Below are positions 24,952 to 34,091 of a DNA stretch of 59,791 nucleotides, one piece after another. Position numbers and translations under genes: made by a program. The DNA is taken from the NCBI RefSeq assembly GCF_001552155.1, contig NZ_BCQQ01000031.1, forward strand, positions 1-59,791. The letters are read 5' to 3'. The notes beneath the pieces were generated by a model that saw only the letters and a program-made list of their open reading frames with translations, searched no databases and was not told the DNA's origin. Every line of letters starts with the position of its first letter. The first letter of the stretch is position 1. Source of the DNA: Actinomadura formosensis NBRC 14204. GTDB taxonomy: Bacteria; Actinomycetota; Actinomycetes; Streptosporangiales; Streptosporangiaceae.

Positions 24952-24986
24952 GTGCCCATTTTAGTGGGCGCTTGCCCACTTGTCCA
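24941..24986 (-). promoter_or_regulatory. Leaderless promoter with two TetR operators
   Basis: On the minus strand, -35 TGGACA (24986-24981), 17-base spacer, -10 TAAAAT (24963-24958), then 6 bases to the methyltransferase ATG. Two palindromes overlap it. AGTGGGC-GCTT-GCCCACT (24963-24980) fills the spacer; AGTGGGC-ATGT-GCCCATT (24943-24960, one mismatch) covers the -10 and start codon. Their centres are 20 bp apart, two helical turns. Confidence 0.88.
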
Positions 24987-25000
24987 GGAGAGGATGCACG

Positions 25001-25588
25001 GTGCCGACAGGGGTGGCCCTTCGCGATGTGCGCGAGCAACTGTTCGACGCGGCCGAGCGCGTCCTGCTCCGGGACGGACCCAGCGCGCTGACCAGCCGGG
25101 CGGTCACCACGGAGGCGGGCGTCGCCAAGGGGGTGCTGCACCGGCACTTCGCCGATTTCGACGCCTTTCTCGCCGAGTTCGTCCGCGACCGCGTCGGCCG
25201 GATGGATCCGCAGGTCGCGGCCCTGCGCGAGTCCGCGGGGACGGGGACGGTCGCCGGCAACCTCACCGACGCGCTGATCGGCCTGTTCGGGTCGGCCGCC
25301 GTCGCGATCGTCGCGCTCATCACCTTCCGGGACGAGTTGCGCGCCCGGCTGCGGCACACCTGGCCCGCCGGCGTCCCGGTCCTGACGGAGGCGGTGACCA
25401 TGATCGAGGGCTATCTCGGCGCCGAGCGCGAACTGGGCCGCATCGCCTCCGACGCCGAGGTCGAGATGCTCGCTCCGACATTGATCGGAACCGCCCACCT
25501 GCTGTTCGCCGACCGGACCGGACCGGCGCCCGAGCGCGACTCCGTCCGCAAGATGGTGACGACGGTCCTCGCCGGGGCCGTCCGATGA
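25001..25588 (+). CDS. TetR-family regulator (195 aa)
   Basis: N-terminal HTH: REQLFDAAERVLLRDGPSALTSRAVTTEAGVAKGVLHRHFADFDAFLAEFV; helical ligand domain after it. GTG at 25001 is set by AGGAGAGG seven bases upstream; the ATG at 24994 is out of frame. Expected to bind the twin palindromes at 24943-24980 and repress the divergent methyltransferase and itself. Confidence 0.93.
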   Translation: MPTGVALRDVREQLFDAAERVLLRDGPSALTSRAVTTEAGVAKGVLHRHFADFDAFLAEFVRDRVGRMDPQVAALRESAGTGTVAGNLTDALIGLFGSAAVAIVALITFRDELRARLRHTWPAGVPVLTEAVTMIEGYLGAERELGRIASDAEVEMLAPTLIGTAHLLFADRTGPAPERDSVRKMVTTVLAGAVR

Positions 25589-25622
25589 AGCGCGAGCGTC
25601 TTCCCGCGCGCTCCGGGGCGGC

Positions 25623-26411
25623 CTATCGCGCGGCGGGGCGTGTGCGTTCCGCGTGCTGCGTGCCGGGGTGTCCGCCGGTCAGGCGGGCGTAGACGTCGCC
25701 GGAGCGGCCGCGTGGGCGGATGCGCTCCAGCCCCCGCCTCAGCTCGGACGCGTCGAGCCACCGGGGGCTCGCCAGCCGCATCGTCTCGACGGGGGAGTAG
25801 TTGTACTCGTACGCGCCGAGCCCGTCCACGATGCGCAGTGCCTCCATGGACGCGTCGTGCGCCGACGGGACGTACTCGAACGACAGGGCGGGAACCGGGT
25901 GGGAAAGCCCCGCGAGGACGTCCGCCTCGAAGCCCTCGACGTCGATCTTGCAGAAGGCGGGCATGCCGTGGGCCGCGATGAGGTCGTCCAGCGTGGTCAC
26001 CTCGACCTCGGCGGAGCGGTCCCAGCGGACGCGGGCGAAGCCGCGGTCCGCCGTCACCGACTCGATCCAGCCGGGCGACATCGAGGACACCGTCGGCGTC
26101 GCGCTGGACAGCGCCAGCCGCGCCGTGCCCGGCTCCGCCCCGGCGGCACCCGGCACGATGGCGACGTCCCGGTCGCGGCCGAAGAGGAGCCGCAGGACGC
26201 GCAGGCAGTCGGGCTGCGGCTCGACCGCGACCACGCGCGCCCCCAGATGCCGCCACACGCGCACCCGGCCGCCCACGTGCGCGCCGATGTCGAACGCGAC
26301 GTCGCCGGGCCCGAGGAACTCGCCGTAAAGGCGCAGCGCACGCCGGTGCTTGCCCGGGATTCCGTGGTACATGACCAGCGACCGGGCGATCCCGTAGGCG
26401 CGCGACAGCAT
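25623..26411 (-). CDS. FkbM-family methyltransferase (262 aa)
   Basis: O-methyltransferase of the FkbM type: LGPGDVAFDIGAHVGGRVRVWRHLGARVVAVEPQP (SAM site), TLDDLIA, CKIDVEGFEADVL and SFEYVP. Family members methylate sugars or polyketide hydroxyls, often linked to glycan or natural-product genes, but no such cluster is here. Single gene with tail-to-tail spacing to the TetR gene. Confidence 0.9.
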   Translation of the reverse strand: MLSRAYGIARSLVMYHGIPGKHRRALRLYGEFLGPGDVAFDIGAHVGGRVRVWRHLGARVVAVEPQPDCLRVLRLLFGRDRDVAIVPGAAGAEPGTARLALSSATPTVSSMSPGWIESVTADRGFARVRWDRSAEVEVTTLDDLIAAHGMPAFCKIDVEGFEADVLAGLSHPVPALSFEYVPSAHDASMEALRIVDGLGAYEYNYSPVETMRLASPRWLDASELRRGLERIRPRGRSGDVYARLTGGHPGTQHAERTRPAAR

Positions 26412-26423
26412 GACCCGACCTTA

Positions 26424-26463
26424 GCGCGCCGCCCGGCGGCCGCCGTGCGTCCGGGCGGCGCGC
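26424..26463 (-). terminator. Strong hairpin at the end of the leucine-catabolic operon
   Basis: Perfect 13-bp arms (GCGCGCCGCCCGG and its complement) with a 14-base loop lie between the acyl-CoA dehydrogenase stop and the FkbM start. They would separate the two minus-strand units. Confidence 0.6.
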
Positions 26464-26476
26464 AGGTCCGCCGGCG

Positions 26477-27625
26477 TCAGGACGGCGGCAGGCCGAGGGC
26501 GCGGGCGATCAGCATGCGCTGGACCTCGGAGGTGCCTTCGCCCACTTCGAGGATCTTCGCGTCGCGGTAGAAGCGGCCGACGGCGTACTCGTTCATGAAG
26601 CCGTAGCCGCCGAAGATCTGCGTGGCGTCGCGGGAGTTGTCCATCGCGGCGTTGGAGGCGACCAGCTTCGCGATCGCCGCCTCCTTCTTGAACGGCTCGC
26701 CGCGCAGCATCTTCGCCGCCGCCGCGTAGTAGGCGAGGCGGGCGGTGTGCGCGCGCATCTCCATGTCCGCGACCTTGAACTGGATGGCCTGGTAGCGGCC
26801 GATCTCCTTGCCGAACGCCTCCCGCTCCCGCACGTAGCGGAGGCTCTCGTCCACGCAGCCCTGGGCGAGGCCGACCGACAGGGCGGCGATCGCGATGCGC
26901 CCCTCGTCCAGGATGCGGAGGAACTGTGCGTAACCCCGGCCGCGCTCGCCGACCAGGTTCTCGGCCGGGACCCGCACGTCGTCGAACGACAGCTCGCGCG
27001 TGTCGGAGGCCGACCAGCCGACCTTGGAGTACTTGCGGCCGACCGTGAAGCCGGGGGTGCCGTTCGGGACGATGATCGTGGAGATCTCGTTCTCGCCGGT
27101 GAACGCGGTGACGGTGACGAACGCGGTGATGTCGGTGCCGGAGTTGGTGATGAACGCCTTCGACCCGTTGATCACCCAGGAGTCGCCGTCCAGCCGGGCG
27201 GTGGTGCGCATGCCGCCGGGCACGTCCGACCCGCCGCCCGGTTCGGTCAGCCCGAACCCGGCCAGCCTCTCCCCGGAGGTGAGCTGCGGCAGCCAGCGCT
27301 TCTTCTGCTCGGCCGACCCGAACCGGTAGATCGGCATCGCGCCCAGCGAGACACCGGCCTCCAGCGTGATCGCGACGGACGAGTCGACGCGGGCCAGCTC
27401 CTCCAGGGCCAGGCAGAGCGCGAAGTAGTCGCCGCCCATGCCGCCGTGCTCCTCGGGGAACGGGAGCCCGAACAGCCCCATCTCGCCCATCGCGGCGACG
27501 ATCTCGTAGGGGAACTCGCCGCGCTCGTACAGGTCCCCGATCACCGGCGCGACCGTCTCGCGGGCGAACCGCTCGACCGTGCGCCGCAGCTCCTCCTGCT
27601 CGTCGCTGAGCGTGAAGTCGATCAT
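26477..27625 (-). CDS. Acyl-CoA dehydrogenase (382 aa)
   Basis: FAD flavoprotein oxidising an acyl-CoA at C2-C3. Seen: FTLSDEQEELRRTVERFA, GFGLTEPGGGSDVPGG (FAD/substrate block), KVGWSASDTRELSFDDVRVP, and the catalytic region KILEVGEGTSEVQRMLIAR with Glu of the EGT motif in the short-chain position. That placement is unlike true isovaleryl-CoA dehydrogenase, which has its base on another helix. In this operon the substrate is nevertheless probably a branched acyl-CoA from leucine or isoleucine. Last gene of a four-gene operon, 5 bases after the lyase. Confidence 0.93.
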   Translation of the reverse strand: MIDFTLSDEQEELRRTVERFARETVAPVIGDLYERGEFPYEIVAAMGEMGLFGLPFPEEHGGMGGDYFALCLALEELARVDSSVAITLEAGVSLGAMPIYRFGSAEQKKRWLPQLTSGERLAGFGLTEPGGGSDVPGGMRTTARLDGDSWVINGSKAFITNSGTDITAFVTVTAFTGENEISTIIVPNGTPGFTVGRKYSKVGWSASDTRELSFDDVRVPAENLVGERGRGYAQFLRILDEGRIAIAALSVGLAQGCVDESLRYVREREAFGKEIGRYQAIQFKVADMEMRAHTARLAYYAAAAKMLRGEPFKKEAAIAKLVASNAAMDNSRDATQIFGGYGFMNEYAVGRFYRDAKILEVGEGTSEVQRMLIARALGLPPS

Positions 27626-27630
27626 TGGGG

Positions 27631-28560
27631 CTACTCCGATTCCGGTGAGAGGGCCTGGACTACGCGGGACGGGCTGGGGCGGCCGAGGCGGCCGGCCATC
27701 CAGCGGCTGGTGGCGGCGAGCCTGCCGAGGTCGACGCCGGTGTCGATGCCGAGGCCGTCCAGCATCCAGACGAGGTCCTCGGTGGCCAGGTTGCCGGTGG
27801 CGCTCTCGGCGTACGGGCAGCCGCCGAGGCCGCCCGCGGACGCGTCCACCACGGTGACGCCGGCCTGCAGCGCGGCGAGCGTGTTGGCGAGGGCCTGCCC
27901 GTAGGTGTCGTGGAAGTGGACGGCGAGCCGCTCGGTGCCGATGCCCGCCTCGCCCAGCGCCTGGATGAGGGCGGTGACCTGGCCGGGCGTGCCCACGCCG
28001 ATGGTGTCGCCAAGGCTGAGCTGGGAGCAGCCCATGTCCATCATGCGGGACGCCACGGACACGACCTGCGCGATGGGAACGTCGCCCTCCCACGGGTCAC
28101 CGCACACCATGGAGACGTAGGCGCGCACCCAGAGGCCCTCGGCGCGCGCGCGTTCCACGACCGGGGCGAACATCGCGAGGGACTCGTCCACGGTGCGGTT
28201 GAGGTTGCGGCGGGCGAACGTCTCGGTCGCGCTGCCGAAGACGGCGATCTCGGTGACGCCGTTGGAGAGCGCCCGCTCCAGGCCCCGCTCGTTCGGGACG
28301 AGGACGGGATAACGCAACTGCGGCGAACGCGGCAGGATGTCCAGGAGGTCCTCGGCGTCGGCGAGCTGCGGCACCCACTTCGGATGGACGAAGCTGGTCG
28401 TCTCGATCGTGCGCAGCCCCGCGTCCGCCAGCCGGGTCACGAACTCGGACTTGACCTCGGCGGGGACGACCGCCTTCTCGTTCTGCAGCCCGTCCCGCGG
28501 CCCGACCTCGTAGATCGTGACCCGCCCGGGAAGACCGGAGAGGGGTACCCGCATCGTCAT
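27631..28560 (-). CDS. Hydroxymethylglutaryl-CoA lyase (309 aa)
   Basis: Cleaves HMG-CoA to acetoacetate and acetyl-CoA, the last step of leucine breakdown. Seen: [11 protein letters not shown] (catalytic Arg-Asp), [53 protein letters not shown] (metal His pair), and [20 protein letters not shown] with the catalytic Cys. Its ATG overlaps the carboxylase alpha stop (ATGA), so the genes are translationally coupled. Confidence 0.95.
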   Translation of the reverse strand: MTMRVPLSGLPGRVTIYEVGPRDGLQNEKAVVPAEVKSEFVTRLADAGLRTIETTSFVHPKWVPQLADAEDLLDILPRSPQLRYPVLVPNERGLERALSNGVTEIAVFGSATETFARRNLNRTVDESLAMFAPVVERARAEGLWVRAYVSMVCGDPWEGDVPIAQVVSVASRMMDMGCSQLSLGDTIGVGTPGQVTALIQALGEAGIGTERLAVHFHDTYGQALANTLAALQAGVTVVDASAGGLGGCPYAESATGNLATEDLVWMLDGLGIDTGVDLGRLAATSRWMAGRLGRPSPSRVVQALSPESE

Positions 28561-30491
28561 GCCTCCTCGATGACGGCCAGCACCGCGTCGAGGGCGACCT
28601 GCGCGCCCGCGCGGACCGGCAGCTTCGCCACGACGCCGGCGAGCGGCGCGGTGACGGTGTGCTCCATCTTCATCGCCTCGACGACCACGAGCGGCTGCCC
28701 GGCCTCGACCCGGTCGCCCTCGGCCGCCTTGACGGCCAGGACCGTCCCCGGCATCGGGCTGCGCAGCACGCCGTCGCCGGCGGCGCCCGACGCGGCGCCG
28801 CCCTCGGCGCGGACGTGCTCGCTCAGCGCCCACGCGTGCCCGTCGCGGCCGAGCCACAGCGTGTCGCCGTCGCGGGCGGCCTCGAACGAGGTCGTCCTTC
28901 CAGCGTAGGTGAGCGTGAACGGGCCGCTCAGCGCCGCGGCGACCGGCGCGCCGTCGCCGACCGCGACGCGCGCGGACGCGGCGCGGCCCTGGACGCGGAC
29001 CTCCACCGGGTCGCCGCCGGACGGGGTGATGATCCACGGCGTCCAGGCGTGGGCGCCGGGACGCCAGCCGTCCGGGACGTCCCACGGGTCGTCGCCGGAT
29101 TCGAGCGCCCGCATCCGTTCCAGCGCGGCGGCGGCCAGCACCTCGGGCGGCACGGACGCGCCCGCGACCAGCTCGTCCAGGACGCGTTCGACCAGGCCCG
29201 TGTCCAGCTCGCCCGCCACCACGGACGGGTGCCGCAGCAGCGCGCGCAGGAACGCGACGTTCGTCGGGACGCCCAGCAGCGTGTACCCGGCGAGCGCCCG
29301 GTCCAGGCGGTGCAGGGCCTCGGCGCGGTCCGCGCCGTGGACGATCACCTTGGCCAGCATCGGGTCGTAGGAGCCGCCGACCTCGGTGCCGACGTCGAGC
29401 CCCGAGTCGACCCGCGCGGCGGGCTCGCTCAGCGCCAGCACGCGTCCGCCCGTGGGCAGGAAACCGCGCGCGGGATCTTCGGCGTAGACGCGGGCCTCGA
29501 TGGAGTGGCCGTCCAGCGCCACGTCGTCCCGCGTGACCGGCAGCGGCTCCCCCGCGGCCACCCGGAGCTGGAGTTCGACCAGGTCAAGGCCCGTGACCAG
29601 TTCGGTGACCGGGTGCTCGACCTGGAGCCGGGTGTTCATCTCCATGAAGTAGAACTCGTCCGGCCGGTCGGCGGAGACGATGTACTCGACCGTCCCGGCG
29701 CCCGTGTACCCGACGGCCCGGGCCACGGCGACGGCGGCGGCGCCCATCCGCTCGCGGGCCGCGGCGTCCAGCAGCGGGGACGGCGCCTCCTCGATGATCT
29801 TCTGGTGCCGGCGCTGCAGGCTGCATTCGCGTTCGCCCAGGTGGACGGCGTTGCCGTGGGTGTCGGCGAAGACCTGGATCTCGATGTGCCGGGGGTTTTC
29901 CACGAACCGCTCGGCGAGCAGCGTGTCGTCGCCGAAGGAGCCGCGCGCCTCCCGGCGGGCGGACGCGATGGCCCCGGCGAGATCGGCCGGGTCCCGGACG
30001 AGCCGCATGCCCTTCCCGCCGCCCCCGGCGGACGGCTTGAGCAGCACCGGCAGCCCGATCTCCAGTGCGGCGGCCTCCAGTTCGGCGTCGGACAGCCCGG
30101 GTTCGTCCCGCCCGGGAACGACCGGGACACCGGCCGCGGCGACGGTCCGCTTCGCGCGGATCTTGTCGCCCATCGCCTCGATCGCCTCGGCCGGCGGGCC
30201 GATGAACGTCAGCCCGGCCTCGCCGCACGCCCGCGCGAACGCGGTGTTCTCGGCGAGGAACCCGTACCCGGGATGGACGGCCGACGCCCCGCAGGCGCGC
30301 GCCGCCGCGATCACCGCCTCGATGTCCAGATACGACGGAATCCACAGGGCCTCGTCCGCCTCCCGGACATGCCGGGCCAGGGCGTCGGCATCGGTGTGGA
30401 CCGCCGCGGACCGGACGCCGAGCCGCCGCAGGGTCCGGAACACCCGGACGGCGATCTCCCCGCGGTTGGCGACCAGCACGCTGTCGAACAT
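28557..30491 (-). CDS. Methylcrotonyl-CoA carboxylase biotin subunit (644 aa)
   Basis: Biotin carboxylase plus biotin-carrier protein. BC part: [49 protein letters not shown] (ATP-grasp), [36 protein letters not shown]. Carrier part at the C-terminus: [10 protein letters not shown] then [14 protein letters not shown], with biotinylated Lys of AMKM. A middle region (about 450-570) matches the BT linker of 3-methylcrotonyl- and propionyl-type enzymes. The presence of HMG-CoA lyase and the beta subunit points to methylcrotonyl-CoA. ATG at 30491 follows GAGGG. Confidence 0.93.
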   Translation of the reverse strand: MFDSVLVANRGEIAVRVFRTLRRLGVRSAAVHTDADALARHVREADEALWIPSYLDIEAVIAAARACGASAVHPGYGFLAENTAFARACGEAGLTFIGPPAEAIEAMGDKIRAKRTVAAAGVPVVPGRDEPGLSDAELEAAALEIGLPVLLKPSAGGGGKGMRLVRDPADLAGAIASARREARGSFGDDTLLAERFVENPRHIEIQVFADTHGNAVHLGERECSLQRRHQKIIEEAPSPLLDAAARERMGAAAVAVARAVGYTGAGTVEYIVSADRPDEFYFMEMNTRLQVEHPVTELVTGLDLVELQLRVAAGEPLPVTRDDVALDGHSIEARVYAEDPARGFLPTGGRVLALSEPAARVDSGLDVGTEVGGSYDPMLAKVIVHGADRAEALHRLDRALAGYTLLGVPTNVAFLRALLRHPSVVAGELDTGLVERVLDELVAGASVPPEVLAAAALERMRALESGDDPWDVPDGWRPGAHAWTPWIITPSGGDPVEVRVQGRAASARVAVGDGAPVAAALSGPFTLTYAGRTTSFEAARDGDTLWLGRDGHAWALSEHVRAEGGAASGAAGDGVLRSPMPGTVLAVKAAEGDRVEAGQPLVVVEAMKMEHTVTAPLAGVVAKLPVRAGAQVALDAVLAVIEEA

Positions 30492-30499
30492 CAACACCC

Positions 30500-32113
30500 T
30501 CACATCCGGAAGACGCCGTAGCCGACCGGCTCCAGCGGTGCGTTGGCGGCCACCGACAGCCCGAGACCCAGCACGCGCCGGGTGTCGAGCGGGTCGATCA
30601 CTCCGTCGTCCCACAGCCGCGCCGTCGAGTAGTACGGATTGCCCTGCGCCTCGTACTGCTCGCGGATCGGCGCCTTGAACCGCTCCTCGTCCCCGGCGGG
30701 CCACCGCTCGCCGCGCGCCTCCACCTGGTCGCGGCGCACGGTCGCAAGGACGCTCGCGGCCTGCTCGCCGCCCATGACCGAGATCCGGGCGTTCGGCCAC
30801 ATCCACAGGAAGCGCGGCGAGTACGCCCGCCCGCACATCGCGTAGTTGCCCGCGCCGAACGAGCCGCCGATCACGACGGTGAACTTGGGGACGCGGGCGC
30901 ACGCGACGGCGGTGACCATCTTCGCGCCGTGCTTGGCGATGCCGCCCGCCTCGTACTCGCGTCCGACCATGAACCCGGTGATGTTCTGCAGGAACACCAG
31001 CGGGACGCTGCGCCGGTCGCACAGCTCGATGAAGTGCGCGCCCTTCTGCGCCGACTCGCCGAACAGGATGCCGTTGTTCGCGACGATCCCGACCGGGTGC
31101 CCGTGGATGCGGGCGAACCCGGTGACGAGCGTGGCGCCGTACTCCTTCTTGAACTCCTGGAAGCGGCTGCCGTCCACGATCCGGGCGATGACCTCGCGCA
31201 CGTCGTAGGGGGTGCGCGAGTCGGGCGGGACGATCCCGTACAGCTCGGACGGATCGGCGGCCGGTTCCCCGGCCGGGACGACGTCCCACGGGCGCGGCTC
31301 ACGCGGCCCCAGCGTGGCGACGATGTCGCGGACGATCCGCAGCGCGTGCGCGTCGTCCTCAGCCAGATGGTCGGTCACGCCGGAGGTGCGGGAGTGCAGC
31401 TCGCCGCCGCCCAGCTCCTCGGCCGTGACGACCTCCCCGGTCGCGGCCTTCACCAGCGGCGGCCCGCCGAGGAAGATCGTGCCCTGGTCGCGGACGATGA
31501 CGGCCTCGTCGCTCATCGCCGGGACGTAGGCGCCGCCCGCCGTGCACGAGCCCATCACCGCCGCGATCTGCGCGATGCCCCGCCCCGACATCGTGGCCTG
31601 GTTGTAGAAGATGCGGCCGAAGTGCTCGCGGTCGGGGAACACCTCGTCCTGCCGGGGCAGGAACGCGCCGCCGGAGTCGACCAGGTAGAGGCAGGGGAGC
31701 CGGTTGTGCAGCGCCACCTCCTGCGCCCGCAGGTGCTTCTTCACCGTGACGGGGTAGTAGGTGCCGCCCTTCACCGTCGCGTCGTTGGCGACGATGACGC
31801 ATTCGCGGCCGGAGACGCGCCCGACCCCGGTGATGATTCCGGCGCCCGGGGCCTCGTCCCCGTACATGCCGTCCGCGGCCAGCGGCGACAGTTCCAGGAA
31901 GGGCGAACCGGGGTCCAAAAGCGTGTCGACCCGGTCGCGGGGAAGCAGCTTCCCCCGCGCGACATGCCGCTCGCGGGCCCGCTCCGGACCGCCGCGCCCG
32001 GCCCGGTCGATGCGGTCGCGCAGCTCCGCGACCAGGGCCTCGTTGTGCGCGGCGTTCGCCTTGAACGCCTCGCCCGCGACGTCGGCGCGGGAGCCGATCT
32101 CGGGTCCGCCCAT
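30500..32113 (-). CDS. Methylcrotonyl-CoA carboxylase carboxyltransferase subunit (537 aa)
   Basis: Carboxyltransferase (beta) subunit. [68 protein letters not shown] and [13 protein letters not shown] are distinctive of 3-methylcrotonyl-CoA (rather than propionyl-CoA) carboxylases. C-terminal [40 protein letters not shown], and [13 protein letters not shown] follow. First gene of the operon, facing a TetR regulator across two operators; GGGAAGGGGGG precedes the ATG. Confidence 0.95.
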   Translation of the reverse strand: MGGPEIGSRADVAGEAFKANAAHNEALVAELRDRIDRAGRGGPERARERHVARGKLLPRDRVDTLLDPGSPFLELSPLAADGMYGDEAPGAGIITGVGRVSGRECVIVANDATVKGGTYYPVTVKKHLRAQEVALHNRLPCLYLVDSGGAFLPRQDEVFPDREHFGRIFYNQATMSGRGIAQIAAVMGSCTAGGAYVPAMSDEAVIVRDQGTIFLGGPPLVKAATGEVVTAEELGGGELHSRTSGVTDHLAEDDAHALRIVRDIVATLGPREPRPWDVVPAGEPAADPSELYGIVPPDSRTPYDVREVIARIVDGSRFQEFKKEYGATLVTGFARIHGHPVGIVANNGILFGESAQKGAHFIELCDRRSVPLVFLQNITGFMVGREYEAGGIAKHGAKMVTAVACARVPKFTVVIGGSFGAGNYAMCGRAYSPRFLWMWPNARISVMGGEQAASVLATVRRDQVEARGERWPAGDEERFKAPIREQYEAQGNPYYSTARLWDDGVIDPLDTRRVLGLGLSVAANAPLEPVGYGVFRM

Positions 32114-32127
32114 GACCCCCCTTCCCG

Positions 32128-32168
32128 GTTAACGCTCATTAACAATGCCGATGTTAACGCTCGTTAAC
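32128..32168. promoter_or_regulatory. Twin TetR operators of the leucine-catabolic operon
   Basis: Two near-identical palindromes: GTTAACGCTCATTAAC (32128-32143, one mismatch) and GTTAACGCTCGTTAAC (32153-32168, perfect 7-bp arms around CT). Their centres are 25 bp apart, between the divergent carboxylase and TetR starts. Confidence 0.88.
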
Positions 32169-32178
32169 AACTCTAGTC

Positions 32179-32184
32179 TAGACT
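32179..32184 (+). promoter_or_regulatory. -10 element of a leaderless TetR transcript
   Basis: TAGACT ends 6 bases before the TetR ATG at 32191, placing transcription start at or next to the A of ATG. A weak -35 (TTAACG, 32154-32159, 19-base spacer) lies within the second operator. Confidence 0.55.
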
Positions 32185-32190
32185 GGGCGC

Positions 32191-32781
32191 ATGACCTCCC
32201 AGCCGGCCGCGGCGCTCGAAGGCCCGCCGAACCCGCGCCGGGCCGAGATCCTCGGCGCCGCCGCCGAGCTGTTCGCGCGCCGCGGCTACCACGGGGTGTC
32301 CATCGGCGACCTCGGACGCGCCGTCGGTCTCACCGGCCCCGCCCTGTACCGGCACTTCAGCGGCAAGGACGCCGTCCTCGCCGAGATGCTCCTCGACATC
32401 AGCGAGCGGCTGCTCGCCGAGGGCGTCCGCCGCGCCGCCGACCCCGACCCGGGCCGCGCCCTGGACGCGCTGCTGCACTGGCACATCGCGTTCGCCCTCG
32501 ACAACCCCGCGCTGATCACCGTCCATGAGCGCGAGCTGGACAACGTTCCCGAACCGCAGCGGCACCGCATCCGCCGGCTGCAACGCGCCTACGTGGAGGA
32601 ATGGGTCGCCGTCCTGCGCCGGCTGAACCCCGGGCTCCCCGCCGGCCGCACGCGTGCGGCCGTCCACGCCTGCTTCGGCCTGCTCAACTCGACCCCGCGC
32701 AGCGCCGCCGGGCTCGACCGCGAGGCGATGGGCGGCCTCCTGCACACCATGGCCCGGGCGGCGCTCGAAGCCGTCCGCTAA
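32191..32781 (+). CDS. TetR-family regulator of the leucine-catabolic operon (196 aa)
   Basis: HTH: RRAEILGAAAELFARRGYHGVSIGDLGRAVGLTGPALYRHFSGKDAVLAEML. C-terminal helical domain LHWHIAFALDNPALITVHERELDNVP, typical of TetR_C regulators of acyl-CoA metabolism in actinobacteria. Divergent from the operon across twin operators, so it should act as its repressor with an acyl-CoA intermediate as a plausible inducer. Its last four bases overlap the convergent solute-binding gene. Confidence 0.93.
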   Translation: MTSQPAAALEGPPNPRRAEILGAAAELFARRGYHGVSIGDLGRAVGLTGPALYRHFSGKDAVLAEMLLDISERLLAEGVRRAADPDPGRALDALLHWHIAFALDNPALITVHERELDNVPEPQRHRIRRLQRAYVEEWVAVLRRLNPGLPAGRTRAAVHACFGLLNSTPRSAAGLDREAMGGLLHTMARAALEAVR

Positions 32782-34091
32782 CAGGACGCCGGACGCCCGT
32801 CCAGGGAGCGTTCGACGGCCCGCGCGAACGACGCGGCGTCCGTCCCCTCCCCGTTGAAGATCTTCTGGACGCAGCCCCGGAACGTGTCGCTGAACGTGCT
32901 GTAGTGCGGCGTCACCGGACGTGGCCGCACCCGGCCCAGCGCGGTCACCACGGCCCGGCCGAACCCGGTCAGCTGCGCTTCGTCCGGCGGGCCGGCCTCC
33001 CCGGACCGGGACGGGCAGGCCGGCGCCCGCACATCGGCGGGGGAGCGGTGACCGGGCGACAGCCCGAGCGCCGAGTAGCGTCCCGGAACGAAGCCGCCGC
33101 ACGCGAACAGCAGCCGCTGGCTCTGCGCCCCGCTCAGGAACCCGACCAGGCGGGCGGCCGCGTCCGGTCGGGGGGAGTACTTCGACACGGCGAGGTTCTG
33201 GCCGCCGAGCACCGTGCGGCCCGGCAGCGCCGTCACCCCGAACCGCAGCCGCGCGCCGTCGCGCATGCGCGGCTCGGACGCGAGCGCCGAGAACGCGTAC
33301 GGCCAGTTGCGCATCAGCGCCGCGTCCGCCGCGAACGCCTCGATGCTCTCCGGCTCCTTGTACTGCCGTGACAGGCCCAGCCGTCCCCGCAGGCGGGACG
33401 CCAGCCGGACCAGTGCCGGATACACCTTCGTCCGCAGCTCCTTCCCGCTCGGCCGGCCCTCGCCGGTGAGCACCCCGCCGCCGCCGTCGTTCCAGACCGC
33501 CTCCAGCGCGTTCACCGTCAGGCCCTCGTAGCCGGCGAGCTGCGTCGCCACATCGGAGGTGAGAAGCCCCTGCCATGTGGTCGGCGGCGTCACGCCCTCC
33601 CGGTAGTAGAGGAGGCCGACGTCCACGTTGAACGGGACGGCGTACTGCTTCCCCTTCCACCGACCCGTGCGCAGCGCCACCGGGAAGAAGTCATCCAGAT
33701 CTTCGACGCCGTCGAGCGGACGCAGATAACCGGCGTCCGCGAACTGCGCCGTCCACGTGTTGTCCATGATCAGGACGTCGTAGGCGCAGCCCTTCGACTC
33801 CTCGACCGCCTTGATCTGGCTGTGCTGGAGGTCGGTGGAGTCCGCCACCTCCACGAGCGTGGCGTGCGGGCGGTGGCCCTTGTTCCACTGCTGGATCAGC
33901 GCGCGGCGCTGGTTCTTCAGGCTGACGTCCGTGCCGCCCGCGACGAACAGCTCCCCCCGGTCGCAGCCGGCCTTCAACGCCGGATACGACGCGTCCGGCC
34001 GCAGCACCACGACCAGCCACGCGGCCAGCACCAGCGCCGCCCCGGCCACGGCGCTCACCCGGGCCCGGCGCCCGCTCGGCAGCACCCTCAT
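32778..34091 (-). CDS. Membrane-anchored extracellular solute-binding protein (437 aa)
   Basis: Single N-terminal membrane segment (about residues 11-30, no lipobox), then a type-2 periplasmic-binding fold of the SBP_bac_1 class: ALIQQWNKGHRPHATLVEV, CAYDVLIMDNTWTAQFADAGYLRPLDG, KGKQYAVPFNVDVGLLYYRE, and AADAALMRNWPYAFSAL. Six cysteines are spread through the ectodomain. No permease or ATPase gene is nearby. Its ATG overlaps the stop of the upstream vWA gene (ATGA), so the pair is co-translated and the two proteins likely work together. Function unknown; sensing or a cell-surface complex are options. Confidence 0.85.
   Translation of the reverse strand: MRVLPSGRRARVSAVAGAALVLAAWLVVVLRPDASYPALKAGCDRGELFVAGGTDVSLKNQRRALIQQWNKGHRPHATLVEVADSTDLQHSQIKAVEESKGCAYDVLIMDNTWTAQFADAGYLRPLDGVEDLDDFFPVALRTGRWKGKQYAVPFNVDVGLLYYREGVTPPTTWQGLLTSDVATQLAGYEGLTVNALEAVWNDGGGGVLTGEGRPSGKELRTKVYPALVRLASRLRGRLGLSRQYKEPESIEAFAADAALMRNWPYAFSALASEPRMRDGARLRFGVTALPGRTVLGGQNLAVSKYSPRPDAAARLVGFLSGAQSQRLLFACGGFVPGRYSALGLSPGHRSPADVRAPACPSRSGEAGPPDEAQLTGFGRAVVTALGRVRPRPVTPHYSTFSDTFRGCVQKIFNGEGTDAASFARAVERSLDGRPASC

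Noticed and set aside
27579..30678. Several long plus-strand frames opposite the leucine-catabolic operon
   Set aside because: All are antisense shadows of enzymes with complete catalytic motifs.
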